From: Pseudoalteromonas luteoviolacea H33-S | GTDB taxonomy: Bacteria; Pseudomonadota; Gammaproteobacteria; Enterobacterales; Alteromonadaceae | Assembly: GCF_001625695.1 (NCBI RefSeq) | Contig: NZ_AUXY01000061.1 | Span: 1-64,000, forward strand | Direction of reading: 5' to 3' | DNA length: 64,000 bases | In this document: positions 19,301 to 27,273 of the stretch, piece by piece | Position numbering within the stretch: the first letter of the stretch is position 1 | Layout: each line of letters opens with the position of its first letter | Notes under the pieces: generated by a model | Databases searched by the model: none | What the model was told of the DNA's origin: nothing | Seen by the model: only the letters and a program-made list of their open reading frames with translations | Translations under genes and position numbers: made by a program

Positions 19301-21203
19301 TGCTATTGGTGATATGGCGGGTGACGTATTCGGTAATGGTATGTTGCTATCTGAGCACACGCGCTTAGTTGCTGCATTTAACCACATGCACATCTTCATT
19401 GATCCAAACCCAGACGCAGCGAGCTCTTACAAAGAGCGTGCACGTATGTTCGAATTACCACGTTCATCGTGGGAAGACTATGATGCAAGCTTAATTTCTC
19501 AAGGTGGCGGTATTTTCTCTCGTGCAGCGAAGTCAATCACGCTAACACCAGAAATTAAGAAAATGCTTGGTACTAAGAAAGCAAGCATGACACCAACTGA
19601 GTTGATTAAAGCGCTTCTAATGATGCCAGTTGATCTACTTTGGAATGGTGGTATCGGTACTTATATCAAGGCGAAAAACGAAAGTGACGCGGATGTAGGT
19701 GACAGAGCGAATGATGCACTACGTATCAATGGCTCTGAGCTTGGTGCTAAGATCTTCGGTGAAGGCGGTAACTTAGGTGCTACCCAACTTGGTCGTATCG
19801 AGTTTGCAGCTAAAGGCGGTCGTATTAACACTGACTTTATCGATAACGTTGGTGGTGTTGCATGTTCAGATAACGAAGTAAACATTAAGATTTTACTTAA
19901 TGGTTTAGTTGCTGAAGGTGACCTTACGAAGAAACAACGTGACGAATTGCTATATGCAATGACTGACGAAGTGTCTGAACTTGTACTTGCTGATTGTTAC
20001 CGTCAAACACATACATTGTCTGTAACTAAGTCAAAAGGTCCTGCGACACTTAAAGAAAAGATCCGCTTCATCCACGCACTTGAAAAAGACGGTAAGCTTG
20101 ATAGAAACATTGAATTCTTACCAAGTGATGAAGAGCTAGCAGAGCGCGCTGCAGCCGGTCTTGATTTAACTCGTCCAGAGCTTTCTGTTCTAGTTTCTTA
20201 TTCTAAGATGGTACTAAAAGAAACATTAGTGGTTGATGAAATCACTGAAAACCCTTATTACCGTCAGCTACTAGTAAACTCTTTCCCTGTGCCTCTTCGT
20301 GACCGCTTTAACGCAGCAATGGATGAGCACCCGCTGAGAAAAGAGATCATTGCTACTAAGCTTGCTAACAATATCGTAAACGATATGGGCTTGAACTTCA
20401 TGATCCGCATGCATGAAGAAACAGGCGCAACAGAAGCTGAAATTGCACTTTGTTACTCAATTGCATGTGCGACATTCGAGATGTCAGAAACATGGGCTGA
20501 AATTTCAGCGCTTGATAACAAGATCCCATCAGCTGTACAAACAGAAATGTTGTATCAGTTACGTCGTACAGTTCGTCGTGTTACGCGCTGGTTCTTACGC
20601 CACCGTAACAAAGCACTGAGCATTGAAGAAACAATTGAGTTCTTCGCACCGACATTTGCAGACTTAAGCGCTAACCTGACAACTTACATGGTTGAAGAAG
20701 AAAGTGCGCGTCTTGCTGAGAAAGCAGCTGAGTTAACATCAGAAGGTGTTCCACAAGCATTAGCGGATCGCATCGTATCACTATCTAGCTTGTTCTCAGT
20801 GATGGATCTTGCAGAAGTTGCAAACAACGCGAAGCGTGATATTTCAGTAGTATCTAACACGTACTTCAAGTTAGGTGCAAACATGGGCCTACACTGGTTC
20901 CTAGACCAAATCACTGCGCAACCAGTGGCTAACCACTGGCAGGCACTAGCACGTGCTTCATACCGTGAAGAGCTAGACTGGCAGCAGCGTGCATTGTCTG
21001 AAGTTGTTCTAAACAGCTTTGAAGGAGACGGTGAAGTTGACGCACTTATCAATCAGTGGATGGATAATCAGTCTTCACTTTTACACCGTTGGCAGCAAAT
21101 GCTAGCGGAGTTTAAGACTTCTCAGAACCATGACTTTGCGAAGTTCTCAGTAGCGTTAAGAGAATTAATGTTATTAAGTCACAACTGTGACACTTCCAAA
21201 TAA
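16371..21203 (+). CDS. gdhB: NAD-specific glutamate dehydrogenase, 180-kDa type
   Basis: A 1610-residue large NAD-dependent glutamate dehydrogenase (GDH_180 family), which converts glutamate to 2-oxoglutarate and ammonia in the cytoplasm, mainly for amino-acid catabolism. It has a long N-terminal regulatory part with ACT-like segments (about 1-700). The catalytic domain (about 800-1250) contains LRGGKVARGGLRWSDR, the lysine-containing VGSKGGFVCKQ, AIGDMAGDVFGNGML and EGGNLGATQLGRIEFA, and is followed by a helical C-terminal region. The size matches Pseudomonas GdhB (about 1,620). It is a single-gene unit with its own ribosome binding site and a strong terminator after it. Confidence 0.97.
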   Translation: MTQSEGPASVILDNVCKLIQKKVHADNVSLVETFAKALYSNMSKEDLANRNDSDLYGAALSLWNSLEKNTSEDAVIRVFNPEVAKDGWQSSHTIVEIISDDMPFLVDSVRMALSRKNIASHLLLHCPLKINRDQEDKISAVSGLKTEQESSSTKTVFFIEIDRQTDESVIADFTQELESVLKDVSVAVEDWLLIRDKLVAVGEDIPNRKHSSSEQELSEAVEFLDWLARDNFTFMGYRQYDLVPVQGDYELKPVAGSSLGLMKNSSESSRLLSELPEVARLEARSKNLLILTKTNSQSRVHRPAHIDYVGIKRFDKEGNVIGEDRFIGLFSSSFYNNSASDVPVLKSKIARIMEQCDFAKGTHAYKAVLNILETYPRDELVQARESELLDVATGVLQTQERDMCRLFVRRDVYGRFFSCMVYVPRERYNTALRRETQKLLGDAFGSNEKVEFTTFFSESTLARTHYIVRVADNNIKYNVKEIENNLVEAARTWEDKLQTALLAGEGEARGNELNRKYATAFPRAYKDEVLPSAAVVDISKLEKLSDENKLEMLFYRPQEEANSQIVRLSLFHKDEPIHLSDVMPMLENFGLRVIGETPFAVKTSDGQVNWIMDFSMLLDSKGLADFDKVSARFRAALINVWNNRLENDGFNRLVLKAGSTGREASILRAYAKYMRQIGVTFSQSYIENTFEHYPHIANQLVELFEKKFCPQKKVAQKSLDKLVEKIYHELESVANLDDDRIIRLYVAMIDATLRTNFYQKEADGSNKSYVSFKIQPSAIPEMPLPLPAFEIFVYSPRIEGVHLRGGKVARGGLRWSDRREDFRTEVLGLVKAQQVKNTVIVPVGSKGGFVCKQLPNDREGFFREGQECYKIFIRGLLDITDNIIHGDIVPPVDVVRHDEDDPYLVVAADKGTATFSDIANGIADEYNFWLGDAFASGGSIGYDHKKMGITAKGAWESVKRHFREMDIDCQTTDFTAVAIGDMAGDVFGNGMLLSEHTRLVAAFNHMHIFIDPNPDAASSYKERARMFELPRSSWEDYDASLISQGGGIFSRAAKSITLTPEIKKMLGTKKASMTPTELIKALLMMPVDLLWNGGIGTYIKAKNESDADVGDRANDALRINGSELGAKIFGEGGNLGATQLGRIEFAAKGGRINTDFIDNVGGVACSDNEVNIKILLNGLVAEGDLTKKQRDELLYAMTDEVSELVLADCYRQTHTLSVTKSKGPATLKEKIRFIHALEKDGKLDRNIEFLPSDEELAERAAAGLDLTRPELSVLVSYSKMVLKETLVVDEITENPYYRQLLVNSFPVPLRDRFNAAMDEHPLRKEIIATKLANNIVNDMGLNFMIRMHEETGATEAEIALCYSIACATFEMSETWAEISALDNKIPSAVQTEMLYQLRRTVRRVTRWFLRHRNKALSIEETIEFFAPTFADLSANLTTYMVEEESARLAEKAAELTSEGVPQALADRIVSLSSLFSVMDLAEVANNAKRDISVVSNTYFKLGANMGLHWFLDQITAQPVANHWQALARASYREELDWQQRALSEVVLNSFEGDGEVDALINQWMDNQSSLLHRWQQMLAEFKTSQNHDFAKFSVALRELMLLSHNCDTSK

Positions 21204-21216
21204 AAATTAACACGTT

Positions 21217-21249
21217 AAAATACCCCGGCAATTGCTGGGGTATTTTTTT
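21217..21249 (+). terminator. Terminator after gdhB
   Basis: AAATACCCCGGCAAT and ATTGCTGGGGTATTT form a stable hairpin with a run of seven T. It lies 15 bases after the glutamate dehydrogenase stop. Confidence 0.93.
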
Positions 21250-21284
21250 GCCTCAAACTGTTACCAGGAACTTAAGGAGTCTCG

Positions 21285-22295
21285 ATGTTTTACGATTTAG
21301 CACGTCGTTATATGTTTAATAAAGATGCGGAATGGGCCCACGATTTTGCTTTAGGCAATTTGCGCCGTTTCAAAAATACCCCATTAAGTCTTGCTTGGTC
21401 ACAGTCTCTTCCTAAAAAGCCAGTTAACTTTTTAGGCTTAGAATTTGATAACCCAGTGGGATTAGCTGCTGGTTTAGACAAAAATGCTGAATGTATTGAT
21501 GCATTTGGCCAAATGGGTTTTGGGTTTATTGAAGTAGGTACTGTTACACCTAGGCCTCAAGCTGGAAATGATAAGCCACGTATATTCCGTCTTCCAGAAG
21601 CACATGCTGTGATTAACAGAATGGGCTTTAACAATAAAGGCGTAGATAATTTAGTTGCTAACGTAAAAGCTTCAAATTATACCGGGATCCTTGGGATCAA
21701 CATTGGTAAAAACAAAGATACACCAAACGAGCAGGGCAAAGATGATTACATCCATTGTATGCGCAAAGTTTTTGAACATGCATCATACATCACAGTAAAC
21801 ATCTCTTCACCGAATACGCCTGGCCTTCGTGATCTGCAATATGGTGAAGCGCTAGATGACTTATTACAAAGCCTTAAAAATGAGCAGGTAGACTTAATTG
21901 AAAAGCACAAAAAGTCAGTGCCAATGCTTGTTAAAATTGCGCCAGATGTTGATGCGGTGCAATTAACGCAAATCGCTGAATCACTTGTAACTAATCGCAT
22001 TGACGGCGTCATTGCGACGAATACAACGTTAGCAAGAGACGCAGTACAAGGCTTAGAATTTGCAAATGAAGCTGGCGGTTTATCAGGACGTCCTGTGCGT
22101 GAAAAGTCAACGCATGTTGTTCAAGAACTAAAACGCCTTACAGAAGGCAAGCTGCCTATTATTGGTGTGGGTGGGATTGACAGCGCTGAAGCTGCGCAAG
22201 AAAAGCTCAACGCAGGTGCAGATCTCGTCCAATTGTACACTGGTTTTATTTACGAAGGACCACAATTGATCAAAAGGATCGTAAATTCTTTATAA
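21285..22295 (+). CDS. pyrD: Dihydroorotate dehydrogenase (quinone), class 2
   Basis: A 336-residue FMN enzyme of pyrimidine synthesis. It oxidises dihydroorotate to orotate and passes electrons to quinone at the inner membrane. The N-terminal amphipathic segment ([23 protein letters not shown]) is the membrane and quinone-binding part found only in class 2 enzymes. The catalytic base S175 lies in [10 protein letters not shown] at the same position as in E. coli, and the FMN-binding IGVGGI is present near the C terminus. The ATG follows TAAGGAGTCTCG. It heads a conserved block with zapC and rlmKL, as in E. coli. Confidence 0.98.
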   Translation: MFYDLARRYMFNKDAEWAHDFALGNLRRFKNTPLSLAWSQSLPKKPVNFLGLEFDNPVGLAAGLDKNAECIDAFGQMGFGFIEVGTVTPRPQAGNDKPRIFRLPEAHAVINRMGFNNKGVDNLVANVKASNYTGILGINIGKNKDTPNEQGKDDYIHCMRKVFEHASYITVNISSPNTPGLRDLQYGEALDDLLQSLKNEQVDLIEKHKKSVPMLVKIAPDVDAVQLTQIAESLVTNRIDGVIATNTTLARDAVQGLEFANEAGGLSGRPVREKSTHVVQELKRLTEGKLPIIGVGGIDSAEAAQEKLNAGADLVQLYTGFIYEGPQLIKRIVNSL

Positions 22296-22352
22296 GGATC
22301 AGTCATATTACAAAATGATCCTAAACAAATTGTTATTATAAATATTTTTACA

Positions 22353-22427
22353 CTTGCAAAAATCGCGATATACTTCGCGTTACTGGATGAATTAATTTAA
22401 TAGTAACGCGGAGGGCGATTTTGCAAG
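22353..22427 (+). promoter_or_regulatory. Long 5'-UTR hairpin covering the zapC Shine-Dalgarno and TTG start
   Basis: Two stacked stems are visible. The outer arm 22353-22366 (CTTGCAAAAATCGC) pairs with 22415-22427 (GCGATTTTGCAAG), with one bulged base. The inner arm 22376-22384 (CGCGTTACT) pairs exactly with 22402-22410 (AGTAACGCG). The Shine-Dalgarno GGAGGG (22410-22415) sits in the internal loop and the TTG start (22421-22423) lies in the outer stem. This would hide the translation start of zapC until the helix is opened by temperature, a protein, a small RNA or ribosome passage. A dyad operator is the alternative. Confidence 0.65.
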
Positions 22428-22948
22428 CATCAAAAGAGTGGCGTTGGCTTCAATGTCGCACACAAAACCGTTTGCTTGTTGATTTAGGCGACGAGCTTCA
22501 ACTCTGCACGCCGTATCGTCTTCGCCAGCTTACTGCCGATTCTGATTCCAGCCCCACATTTAGTGTCGAAGAAGCTGCATTTTATCAAAATGTATTTGAT
22601 TACTTGTGTACTTATTCTGTCTGGTCAGAAGCGCAATGTTGTCAGATTGCACTTAATGCCACTGCTGCTAAATTCCACTTGTTACCTGTCCAAGCCAAGA
22701 GTTGGTTTTTCCAAGCCTATATTGGCAATGAAGTTTTGTGTAATGCAGTCATTAGTCTTAAGTCTAAAGTCATGACAGGCGATTGTTTGATAGTTGATCA
22801 TGAACGCGATGCAAGCTTGTGTATAAACCTGACCGCGAACTTCCAGCTAGATGAAAATATCAGTTTAGAGCAGTTTCAGGCCATCAAGGTTTTAAACGAT
22901 CGCATTCACCCTGTATTGGCGAGTAATAAAGTCAGTAGAAGGGCTTAA
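22421..22948 (+). CDS. zapC: Cell division protein ZapC
   Basis: A 175-residue cytoplasmic protein of the ZapC family, which binds FtsZ and promotes bundling of its filaments at the division ring. The assignment rests on the N-terminal pattern KEWRWLQCRTQNRLLVDLGDELQ, the overall length (E. coli ZapC is 180 residues) and the position between pyrD and rlmKL, which is the E. coli order apart from ycbX. The start is TTG at 22421, supported by GGAGGG with 5-base spacing. The start region is folded into the long hairpin described at 22353-22427, an unusual arrangement suggesting translational control. Confidence 0.85.
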   Translation: MQASKEWRWLQCRTQNRLLVDLGDELQLCTPYRLRQLTADSDSSPTFSVEEAAFYQNVFDYLCTYSVWSEAQCCQIALNATAAKFHLLPVQAKSWFFQAYIGNEVLCNAVISLKSKVMTGDCLIVDHERDASLCINLTANFQLDENISLEQFQAIKVLNDRIHPVLASNKVSRRA

Positions 22949-23012
22949 TCCAATCCCAGTCTGTACATAGCTGTGTTATACTCGCGTCAATTGAAATTAC
23001 AGGGTTATCACA

Positions 23013-25124
23013 TTGCAGTTTATTGCGCTTACATCGATTGGCATCGAAAATCTACTAGTCGAAGAACTTCAATCTTTCGAAATTAAAGTTACTAAGCAAA
23101 GCATTGGTTCGGTTCGCTTTGAAGCCGACAATCTTACCGCTCAGAAATTTTGTATGATGACGCGATACTCAACGCGCGTTATGTTATTAATTGATGAGCA
23201 TGAAGATATTAAAAATAAAGATGACCTGTATAAGTTTGCTCGTTTCCAAGGCTGGCAAGAGTGGTTTGGCCCGTCACAAACCTTTGCTGTTGAGTTTAAT
23301 GGCACGAATAAAGAATTAAAAAACACGCAGTTCTCGGGTTTGGTCATTAAAGATGCCGTTGTTGATTATTTCCAAGATCTTTATGAGCAACGTCCATCCG
23401 TAGATAAACAAGACGCAAATGTTCGAATTATTGCTAAGCTTAATAAGCAAAAAATTGCACTATATCTTGATTATTCAGGTCCAAGATTGTCTGACCGCGG
23501 CTATAGAACCAAACAGGGTAAAGCCCCAATTCGTGAACACCTAGCTGCAGCGCTTGTTACTCGAAGTGGCTGGCTGAATGACACCTCAAAGCCTTTGTTT
23601 GACCCTTGTTGCGGCTCTGGTACATTGTTAATTGAAGCCGCCAGTATGGCTTTAAACCTGCCTACAAACCTGCATAAGGCATTTGCTTTTAAGCGTCTAC
23701 CGAGCTTTAGAGAAGCAAAGTTCAAAGAAATCCAAAAAGAACTTAAAGCGGAAAAAGTCGATTCTAAATTGTGGCTAATTGGTCACGATATTGATGGAAG
23801 AGTGTTAGACACAGCTAAGTCTAATGCAAACCGTGCAGGTGTTGGCGAACTAATCCAATTTAAAGAAGCGGATGCGGGCAAGTTGCAGTCTGTCGCAAAG
23901 CGCCCTGGTACAATTTTAAGTAACTTACCGTATGGTGAGCGCTTGGGTTCAATGGCTGAATTGATTAACCTATATCGTAATATGGGTGTGAGCTTCAAAA
24001 AGCATTATCGCGATTGGAACGCTGCATTGCTTGGTACTGACGATGAGTTATTTAGATTACTTAAGCTCGCGTCTAAAAAGCGTTACAAGTTTAAGAATGG
24101 TCCAATTGATGTCACCTTGTATATGTATGAGCTGAATGAAAAGCAAGTTGCTCAGAACCAACAAGCTTCAGAACTGCATTTTGAGCAGTCTCGTGCATTT
24201 GCTAACAGACTTAAAAAGAATAAGCAGGGCCTAAAAAGTTGGTTGAAAAAAGAGTCTGTTGAAGCTTATCGTTTGTATGATGCTGATATCCCTGAATATA
24301 ACGTCGCCGTTGATGTATATGGCGACAACGCCGTTATTTTTGAATATGCTGCACCAAAAGAAATCAACGCCGACGTTGCGGATAAACGTTTACAAGATGT
24401 GATTTCTTTAACTGCCGAAACTCTCGATATTTCGCCGAGCAACTTAGCGGTAAAGGTACGTAAAAAACAGCGTGGTGATGAGCAATATACTTCATATGAG
24501 AAGCAAAATCGTTATCAAGTTATTGAAGAGTTCGGTGCAAAATTTAAAGTTAATTTGTATGACTATTTAGATACGGGTCTGTTTTTAGATCACCGTCTTG
24601 CACGTCGATTTATCCAACAAAACTCAAAAGACAAACGCGTTTTAAACCTGTTTGCTTATACGGGCTCTGCGTCAGTTCACGCAGCACTCGGCGGTGCAAA
24701 GTCGGTTACTACTGTTGATATGTCAAAAACTTACCTTAAATGGGCCGAAGAAAACTTTGCACTTAATAACCTTAAAAATCCACGTTTTAGATTCGAGCAA
24801 GCGGATTGTTTGAAATGGTTAGAACATGCTAAGGGTCAATACGATTTAATTTTCTTAGACCCGCCTACTTTTTCAAACTCCAAGAGAATGAAAAACGTGT
24901 TTGATGTTCAACGTGACCATATCCAATTATTAACTTGGGTGAAGAACATTCTAAGTCCTGATGGCGTGCTACTGTTCTCTAATAACAAGCGCGGTTTTAA
25001 AATGGATGAAGTTGCACTGATGGGATTGGGCTTGAAAGCTGAAAATATCTCAACGGAAACATTATCTCCAGACTTTAAACGCAATAAACAGATCCACAAT
25101 AGCTGGCTTATTACACATGGCTAA
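23013..25124 (+). CDS. rlmL: 23S rRNA methyltransferase RlmKL (m2G2445 and m7G2069)
   Basis: A 703-residue fusion of two methyltransferases that modify 23S rRNA at G2445 (RlmL half) and G2069 (RlmK half). The N-terminal half has a THUMP domain (about 45-155), then a Rossmann fold with DPCCGSGTLLIEAA and the NLPYGERLG catalytic motif. The C-terminal half has LNLFAYTGSASVHAALGG and DPPTFSNSKRM. The length is that of E. coli RlmKL (702). The start is TTG at 23013, needed to include the conserved FIALTSIGIENLLVEEL. Its end overlaps the next gene by 8 bases. Confidence 0.96.
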   Translation: MQFIALTSIGIENLLVEELQSFEIKVTKQSIGSVRFEADNLTAQKFCMMTRYSTRVMLLIDEHEDIKNKDDLYKFARFQGWQEWFGPSQTFAVEFNGTNKELKNTQFSGLVIKDAVVDYFQDLYEQRPSVDKQDANVRIIAKLNKQKIALYLDYSGPRLSDRGYRTKQGKAPIREHLAAALVTRSGWLNDTSKPLFDPCCGSGTLLIEAASMALNLPTNLHKAFAFKRLPSFREAKFKEIQKELKAEKVDSKLWLIGHDIDGRVLDTAKSNANRAGVGELIQFKEADAGKLQSVAKRPGTILSNLPYGERLGSMAELINLYRNMGVSFKKHYRDWNAALLGTDDELFRLLKLASKKRYKFKNGPIDVTLYMYELNEKQVAQNQQASELHFEQSRAFANRLKKNKQGLKSWLKKESVEAYRLYDADIPEYNVAVDVYGDNAVIFEYAAPKEINADVADKRLQDVISLTAETLDISPSNLAVKVRKKQRGDEQYTSYEKQNRYQVIEEFGAKFKVNLYDYLDTGLFLDHRLARRFIQQNSKDKRVLNLFAYTGSASVHAALGGAKSVTTVDMSKTYLKWAEENFALNNLKNPRFRFEQADCLKWLEHAKGQYDLIFLDPPTFSNSKRMKNVFDVQRDHIQLLTWVKNILSPDGVLLFSNNKRGFKMDEVALMGLGLKAENISTETLSPDFKRNKQIHNSWLITHG

Positions 25125-25362
25125 AGTGGTTTTATATCACACTGATGGATGTCATTTATGTGAACAGGCACACGATTATGCTGTGTCTGTGCTTTCAAGC
25201 GGTGACATTCACCTTCAAGATATCTTGGATGATGAAAATTTGATGTCGCAATTTCAAACTTCTATTCCAGTAATTAAAAATATAAAAACAGGTAAATTGC
25301 TCTACTGGCCATTTACCCAACAACAAATTCAAGAGTTAATACAAGAAGATGGATTTAATTAG
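25117..25362 (+). CDS. Glutaredoxin-like thiol protein (DUF836 type)
   Basis: An 81-residue thioredoxin-fold protein with the redox motif C12-H-L-C15 (YHTDGCHLCEQA), matching the small glutaredoxin-like DUF836 family. It is likely to act in cytoplasmic thiol-disulfide exchange, although its partner is not known. A cis-proline is suggested by TSIPVIKN near the middle. It overlaps the end of rlmKL by 8 bases and the start of uup by 14, so the three genes are translationally coupled. This rlmKL-grx-uup arrangement is common in Alteromonadales and Vibrionales. Confidence 0.87.
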   Translation: MAKVVLYHTDGCHLCEQAHDYAVSVLSSGDIHLQDILDDENLMSQFQTSIPVIKNIKTGKLLYWPFTQQQIQELIQEDGFN

Positions 25363-27265
25363 AATTGCTAAAGCACAACTTGCTTTTGGTTCTCATCCGC
25401 TACTAGACAATGCAGATGCCTTGATTGAAGCCGGTGAGCGAGTCTGTATTGTTGGTAGAAACGGTGCTGGTAAGTCAACCTTACTAAAAGTACTTGATGG
25501 GCAGGTGTTATTGGATGATGGTGAAATAAACCGTCTTACAGGTCTTAAAGTATCACGCCTTGAACAGGATCCACCAAAAGGGGCGCAGGGCAGCGTCTTT
25601 GATTACGTGGCTCAAGGTTTACCGGATGTCGCGAGTCTTTTAATTGAATATAACCATGTCAGCGAAGCGCTCCAAACAGACCAATCTAACAGTTTATTGA
25701 ATAAGCTTGAGCGCTTATCTGCTGAAATTGAAGCAGCAGATGCGTGGCGCTTTGAAAGCCGAATTAATTTGGTTCTAAGCCAGCTTCAGTTGACCGCGCA
25801 AATGCGCCTTGAAAAGCTTTCAGGTGGTTGGCTGAGAAAGGTTGCGCTAGCCAAAGCGCTTGTCAGTGACCCAGACTTATTACTACTTGATGAACCGACT
25901 AACCACTTGGACATGGCAAGTGTGGAATGGTTAGAGTCATTTTTGAAAGATTTCAAAGGTGGCATCGTGTTTATTTCCCATGACCGTGCTTTTATTAGGG
26001 CTGTAGCGACACGTATTTTAGATTTAGATAGAGGCAAGCTGGTTTCTTACCCTGGTAATTATGCTAAGTATCTCGAGCAAAAAGCCCATGATTTAAAAGT
26101 CGAAGAGGCGCAAAACGCATTGTTTGATAAAAAGCTCGCTGAAGAAGAGACTTGGATAAGACAGGGGATCAAAGCGCGTAGAACACGTAATGAAGGTCGT
26201 GTTCGTGCGCTAAAAGCGCTACGTGTTGAGCGAAAGCAGCGAATTGAGCAAGTGGGTAAAGCGGACTTTAATATTGAATCTGCTGAGCGCTCAGGCAAGT
26301 TAGTATTTGAAGCAAGCTTTGTAAATCATGCATTTAAAGATAAGCCAATTGTGAAAGATTTTTCTACATTGGTTATGCGCGGTGATAGAGTCGGTTTAGT
26401 AGGCCCGAATGGCATTGGTAAAACAACGTTATTAAAGCTACTTTTTGGTAAATTATCAGCAGACAGTGGCAAGATTAAACAAGGTGTTAATTTAGAAGTT
26501 GCTTATTTTGATCAGTATCGAGAAAAACTTGATGAAGAAATGACTGTTCAAGATAACGTTGCTGAAGGTAAGCAAGAAGTATCTATTGGTGGTCGAAGCC
26601 GACATGTACTTGGCTATTTGCAAGACTTCTTATTTCCACCAGCACGTGCTCGTACCCCTGTTAAGGCGTTATCAGGTGGTGAGAAAAACCGACTGCTCTT
26701 AGCTAAGCTGTTTTTAAAGCCGTCAAATGTATTGGTGCTGGATGAGCCAACCAATGATTTGGATATTGAAACGTTAGAACTGTTAGAGGAAATCATTACT
26801 CAATATCAAGGCACAATATTAATTGTTAGCCATGATAGGGAGTTTATTGATAACACCTGTAATAGTGTTTGGGCTTTTGAAGGCGATGGTATTGTGACTG
26901 AGATTGTTGGTGGTTACAGCGATTTTGAGGCGTATCGGGATAATAAAGTTGCTCAACAAAAAGAACTTGAAAAACTAGACAAAGAAAAGTCTGCTGCCAC
27001 ATCCGCTAAACGCGATACAAGCAAAAACAAATCTAGTAAGCTCAGTTACAAATTAAAGCTTGAATTAGAGGCCTTGCCGGGTAAAGTAGAGGAACTTGAA
27101 ACCGCGCTAGAAAATCAGCAAGAGTTAGTGAACTCGCCTGAATTTTTTAAACAAGAATCTGATGTAACACAACAAGCATTGAACCAACTGGCGGAATTGG
27201 AGTCCAAGCTCGAAGCCGCGTATGAACGTTGGGAAGAATTAGAAGCTTTACAGAATCAGCAGTAA
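25349..27265 (+). CDS. uup: ABC-F ATPase Uup
   Basis: A 638-residue ABC-F protein without membrane segments. It has two ATPase cassettes. The first has Walker A GRNGAGKST, signature LSGGW and DEPTNHLD; the second has GPNGIGKTT, LSGGEKNR and DEPTNDLD. A linker with many charged residues lies between them and a C-terminal coiled coil (about 540-638) follows. Uup acts on ribosomes and branched DNA intermediates, and its loss raises precise excision of transposons in E. coli. The length is typical (635 in E. coli). It overlaps the upstream glutaredoxin-like gene by 14 bases and is followed after 8 bases by the DUF3466 gene. Confidence 0.96.
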   Translation: MDLIRIAKAQLAFGSHPLLDNADALIEAGERVCIVGRNGAGKSTLLKVLDGQVLLDDGEINRLTGLKVSRLEQDPPKGAQGSVFDYVAQGLPDVASLLIEYNHVSEALQTDQSNSLLNKLERLSAEIEAADAWRFESRINLVLSQLQLTAQMRLEKLSGGWLRKVALAKALVSDPDLLLLDEPTNHLDMASVEWLESFLKDFKGGIVFISHDRAFIRAVATRILDLDRGKLVSYPGNYAKYLEQKAHDLKVEEAQNALFDKKLAEEETWIRQGIKARRTRNEGRVRALKALRVERKQRIEQVGKADFNIESAERSGKLVFEASFVNHAFKDKPIVKDFSTLVMRGDRVGLVGPNGIGKTTLLKLLFGKLSADSGKIKQGVNLEVAYFDQYREKLDEEMTVQDNVAEGKQEVSIGGRSRHVLGYLQDFLFPPARARTPVKALSGGEKNRLLLAKLFLKPSNVLVLDEPTNDLDIETLELLEEIITQYQGTILIVSHDREFIDNTCNSVWAFEGDGIVTEIVGGYSDFEAYRDNKVAQQKELEKLDKEKSAATSAKRDTSKNKSSKLSYKLKLELEALPGKVEELETALENQQELVNSPEFFKQESDVTQQALNQLAELESKLEAAYERWEELEALQNQQ

Positions 27266-27273
27266 GGATTGAA

